From Arenicella sp. (lineage in GTDB: Bacteria > Pseudomonadota > Gammaproteobacteria > Arenicellales > Arenicellaceae): a stretch of DNA of 6,409 nt. Below, piece by piece: positions 5,874 through 6,409 of this stretch. The first letter of the stretch is position 1; each line of letters begins with the position of its first letter. The position numbers and the translations under genes were made by a program. The stretch is taken from assembly GCA_018677115.1 (NCBI GenBank), contig JAHHOC010000161.1, forward strand, positions 1 to 6,409, in the 5' to 3' direction. The notes beneath the pieces are model-generated. The model did not search any database. It saw only the letters and a list, made by a program, of their open reading frames with translations, and was not told where the DNA came from.

Positions 5874-6409
5874 CTACAGCAGGGAAATCGCGATAACTCC
5901 AACTATGCTCAGCACGATCGTGTAGGGGATCGCCATCCAAACCATAGTCAGGTAGGAGAGGCGAATAAGGGGTGCCAGGGCAGAAGTCAGCAGAAATAGA
6001 AATGCAGCCTGCCCGTTAGGCGTAGCCACGCTGGGTAAATTGGTTCCAGTGTTAATGGCAACTGCCAGCAGGTCGAAATGAGGTCGAGTGATCGAACCAT
6101 CATTCAAAGCCACCACCATTTCGTTGATGTAAACGGTGGCCACGAATACATTGTCGCTGATCATCGATAGAACACCATTGGCGATAAACAGCATAACCGG
6201 CTGCGCATCCTCCGGCATCGCCAGCACCGCATGGGTGATGGGTTCAAATAAATGCTGTTCATGGATTACCGCGACTACGGCAAAAAACACTACCAACAAA
6301 GCGGTGAATGGCAGCGCCTCTTCAAAAGCATGACCAATTTTGCCTTCTTCAATGACACCGTTGAAGGCAGTCAGCAAAACGATAACCATCAGTCCGATCA
6401 ACCCAACCT
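5874..6409 (-). CDS. nhaB: Na+/H+ antiporter NhaB, C-terminal part (partial)
   Basis: NhaB is an inner-membrane antiporter that expels sodium in exchange for protons. The last 177 residues are visible. The N-terminal two-thirds and the start lie beyond the right edge. Diagnostic stretches are [60 protein letters not shown] and [14 protein letters not shown], all close to E. coli NhaB as I recall it. They are separated by hydrophobic membrane segments. The TAG at 5874-5876 follows [10 protein letters not shown], so the protein ends directly after its last membrane helix. The E. coli protein seems to carry a longer tail, so the C-terminus here may be short. The gene converges on the pentapeptide-repeat gene across a 43-base gap. 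Nothing visible links its function to the genes before it. Confidence 0.95.
   Translation of the reverse strand, partial: VGLIGLMVIVLLTAFNGVIEEGKIGHAFEEALPFTALLVVFFAVVAVIHEQHLFEPITHAVLAMPEDAQPVMLFIANGVLSMISDNVFVATVYINEMVVALNDGSITRPHFDLLAVAINTGTNLPSVATPNGQAAFLFLLTSALAPLIRLSYLTMVWMAIPYTIVLSIVGVIAISLL

Overview
The window looks like ordinary chromosomal DNA from a gammaproteobacterium, probably the Pseudomonas/Cellvibrio-type part of the class. This rests on the holD-rimI pair, the co-directional yafS-rnhA-dnaQ run with mltD beside it, and NhaB. Coding density is high, base composition looks moderate and even, and I see no mobile element, CRISPR array, tRNA or rRNA. The genus cannot be fixed from the sequence alone.

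Layout. Positions 1-141 hold the end of a small membrane protein. Ten bases later comes holD (152-835), then rimI (909-1403), both on the plus strand. mltD (1393-2793) lies on the minus strand, and its 3' end overlaps that of rimI by 11 bases. A 69-base divergent gap (2794-2862) separates mltD from a tight plus-strand run: a YafS-type methyltransferase (2863-3642), rnhA (3635-4075), dnaQ (4072-4809) and a long pentapeptide-repeat protein (4814-5830). The first three genes overlap by 8 and 4 bases, and the fourth starts 4 bases after dnaQ stops, so they probably form one translationally coupled operon. The 3' part of nhaB enters from the right edge on the minus strand (5874-6409).

Function. 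Three genes serve the replisome or RNA-DNA hybrid removal: holD (psi, clamp loader accessory subunit), dnaQ (epsilon, proofreading subunit of DNA polymerase III) and rnhA (RNase HI). rimI acetylates ribosomal protein S18, mltD trims peptidoglycan from the outer membrane, and nhaB exchanges sodium for protons. The methyltransferase and the pentapeptide-repeat protein have no firm role.

The most interesting item is holD. Its product joins an N-terminal peptide closely resembling the clamp-loader-binding segment of E. coli psi to an almost full-length family-4-type uracil-DNA-glycosylase-like domain. All four putative iron-sulfur cysteines remain, but the catalytic motifs are altered. The second is the pentapeptide-repeat protein: 54 unbroken repeats with a basic tail, placed directly behind the proofreading subunit. 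No clearly new multi-gene defence or mobile system is visible.
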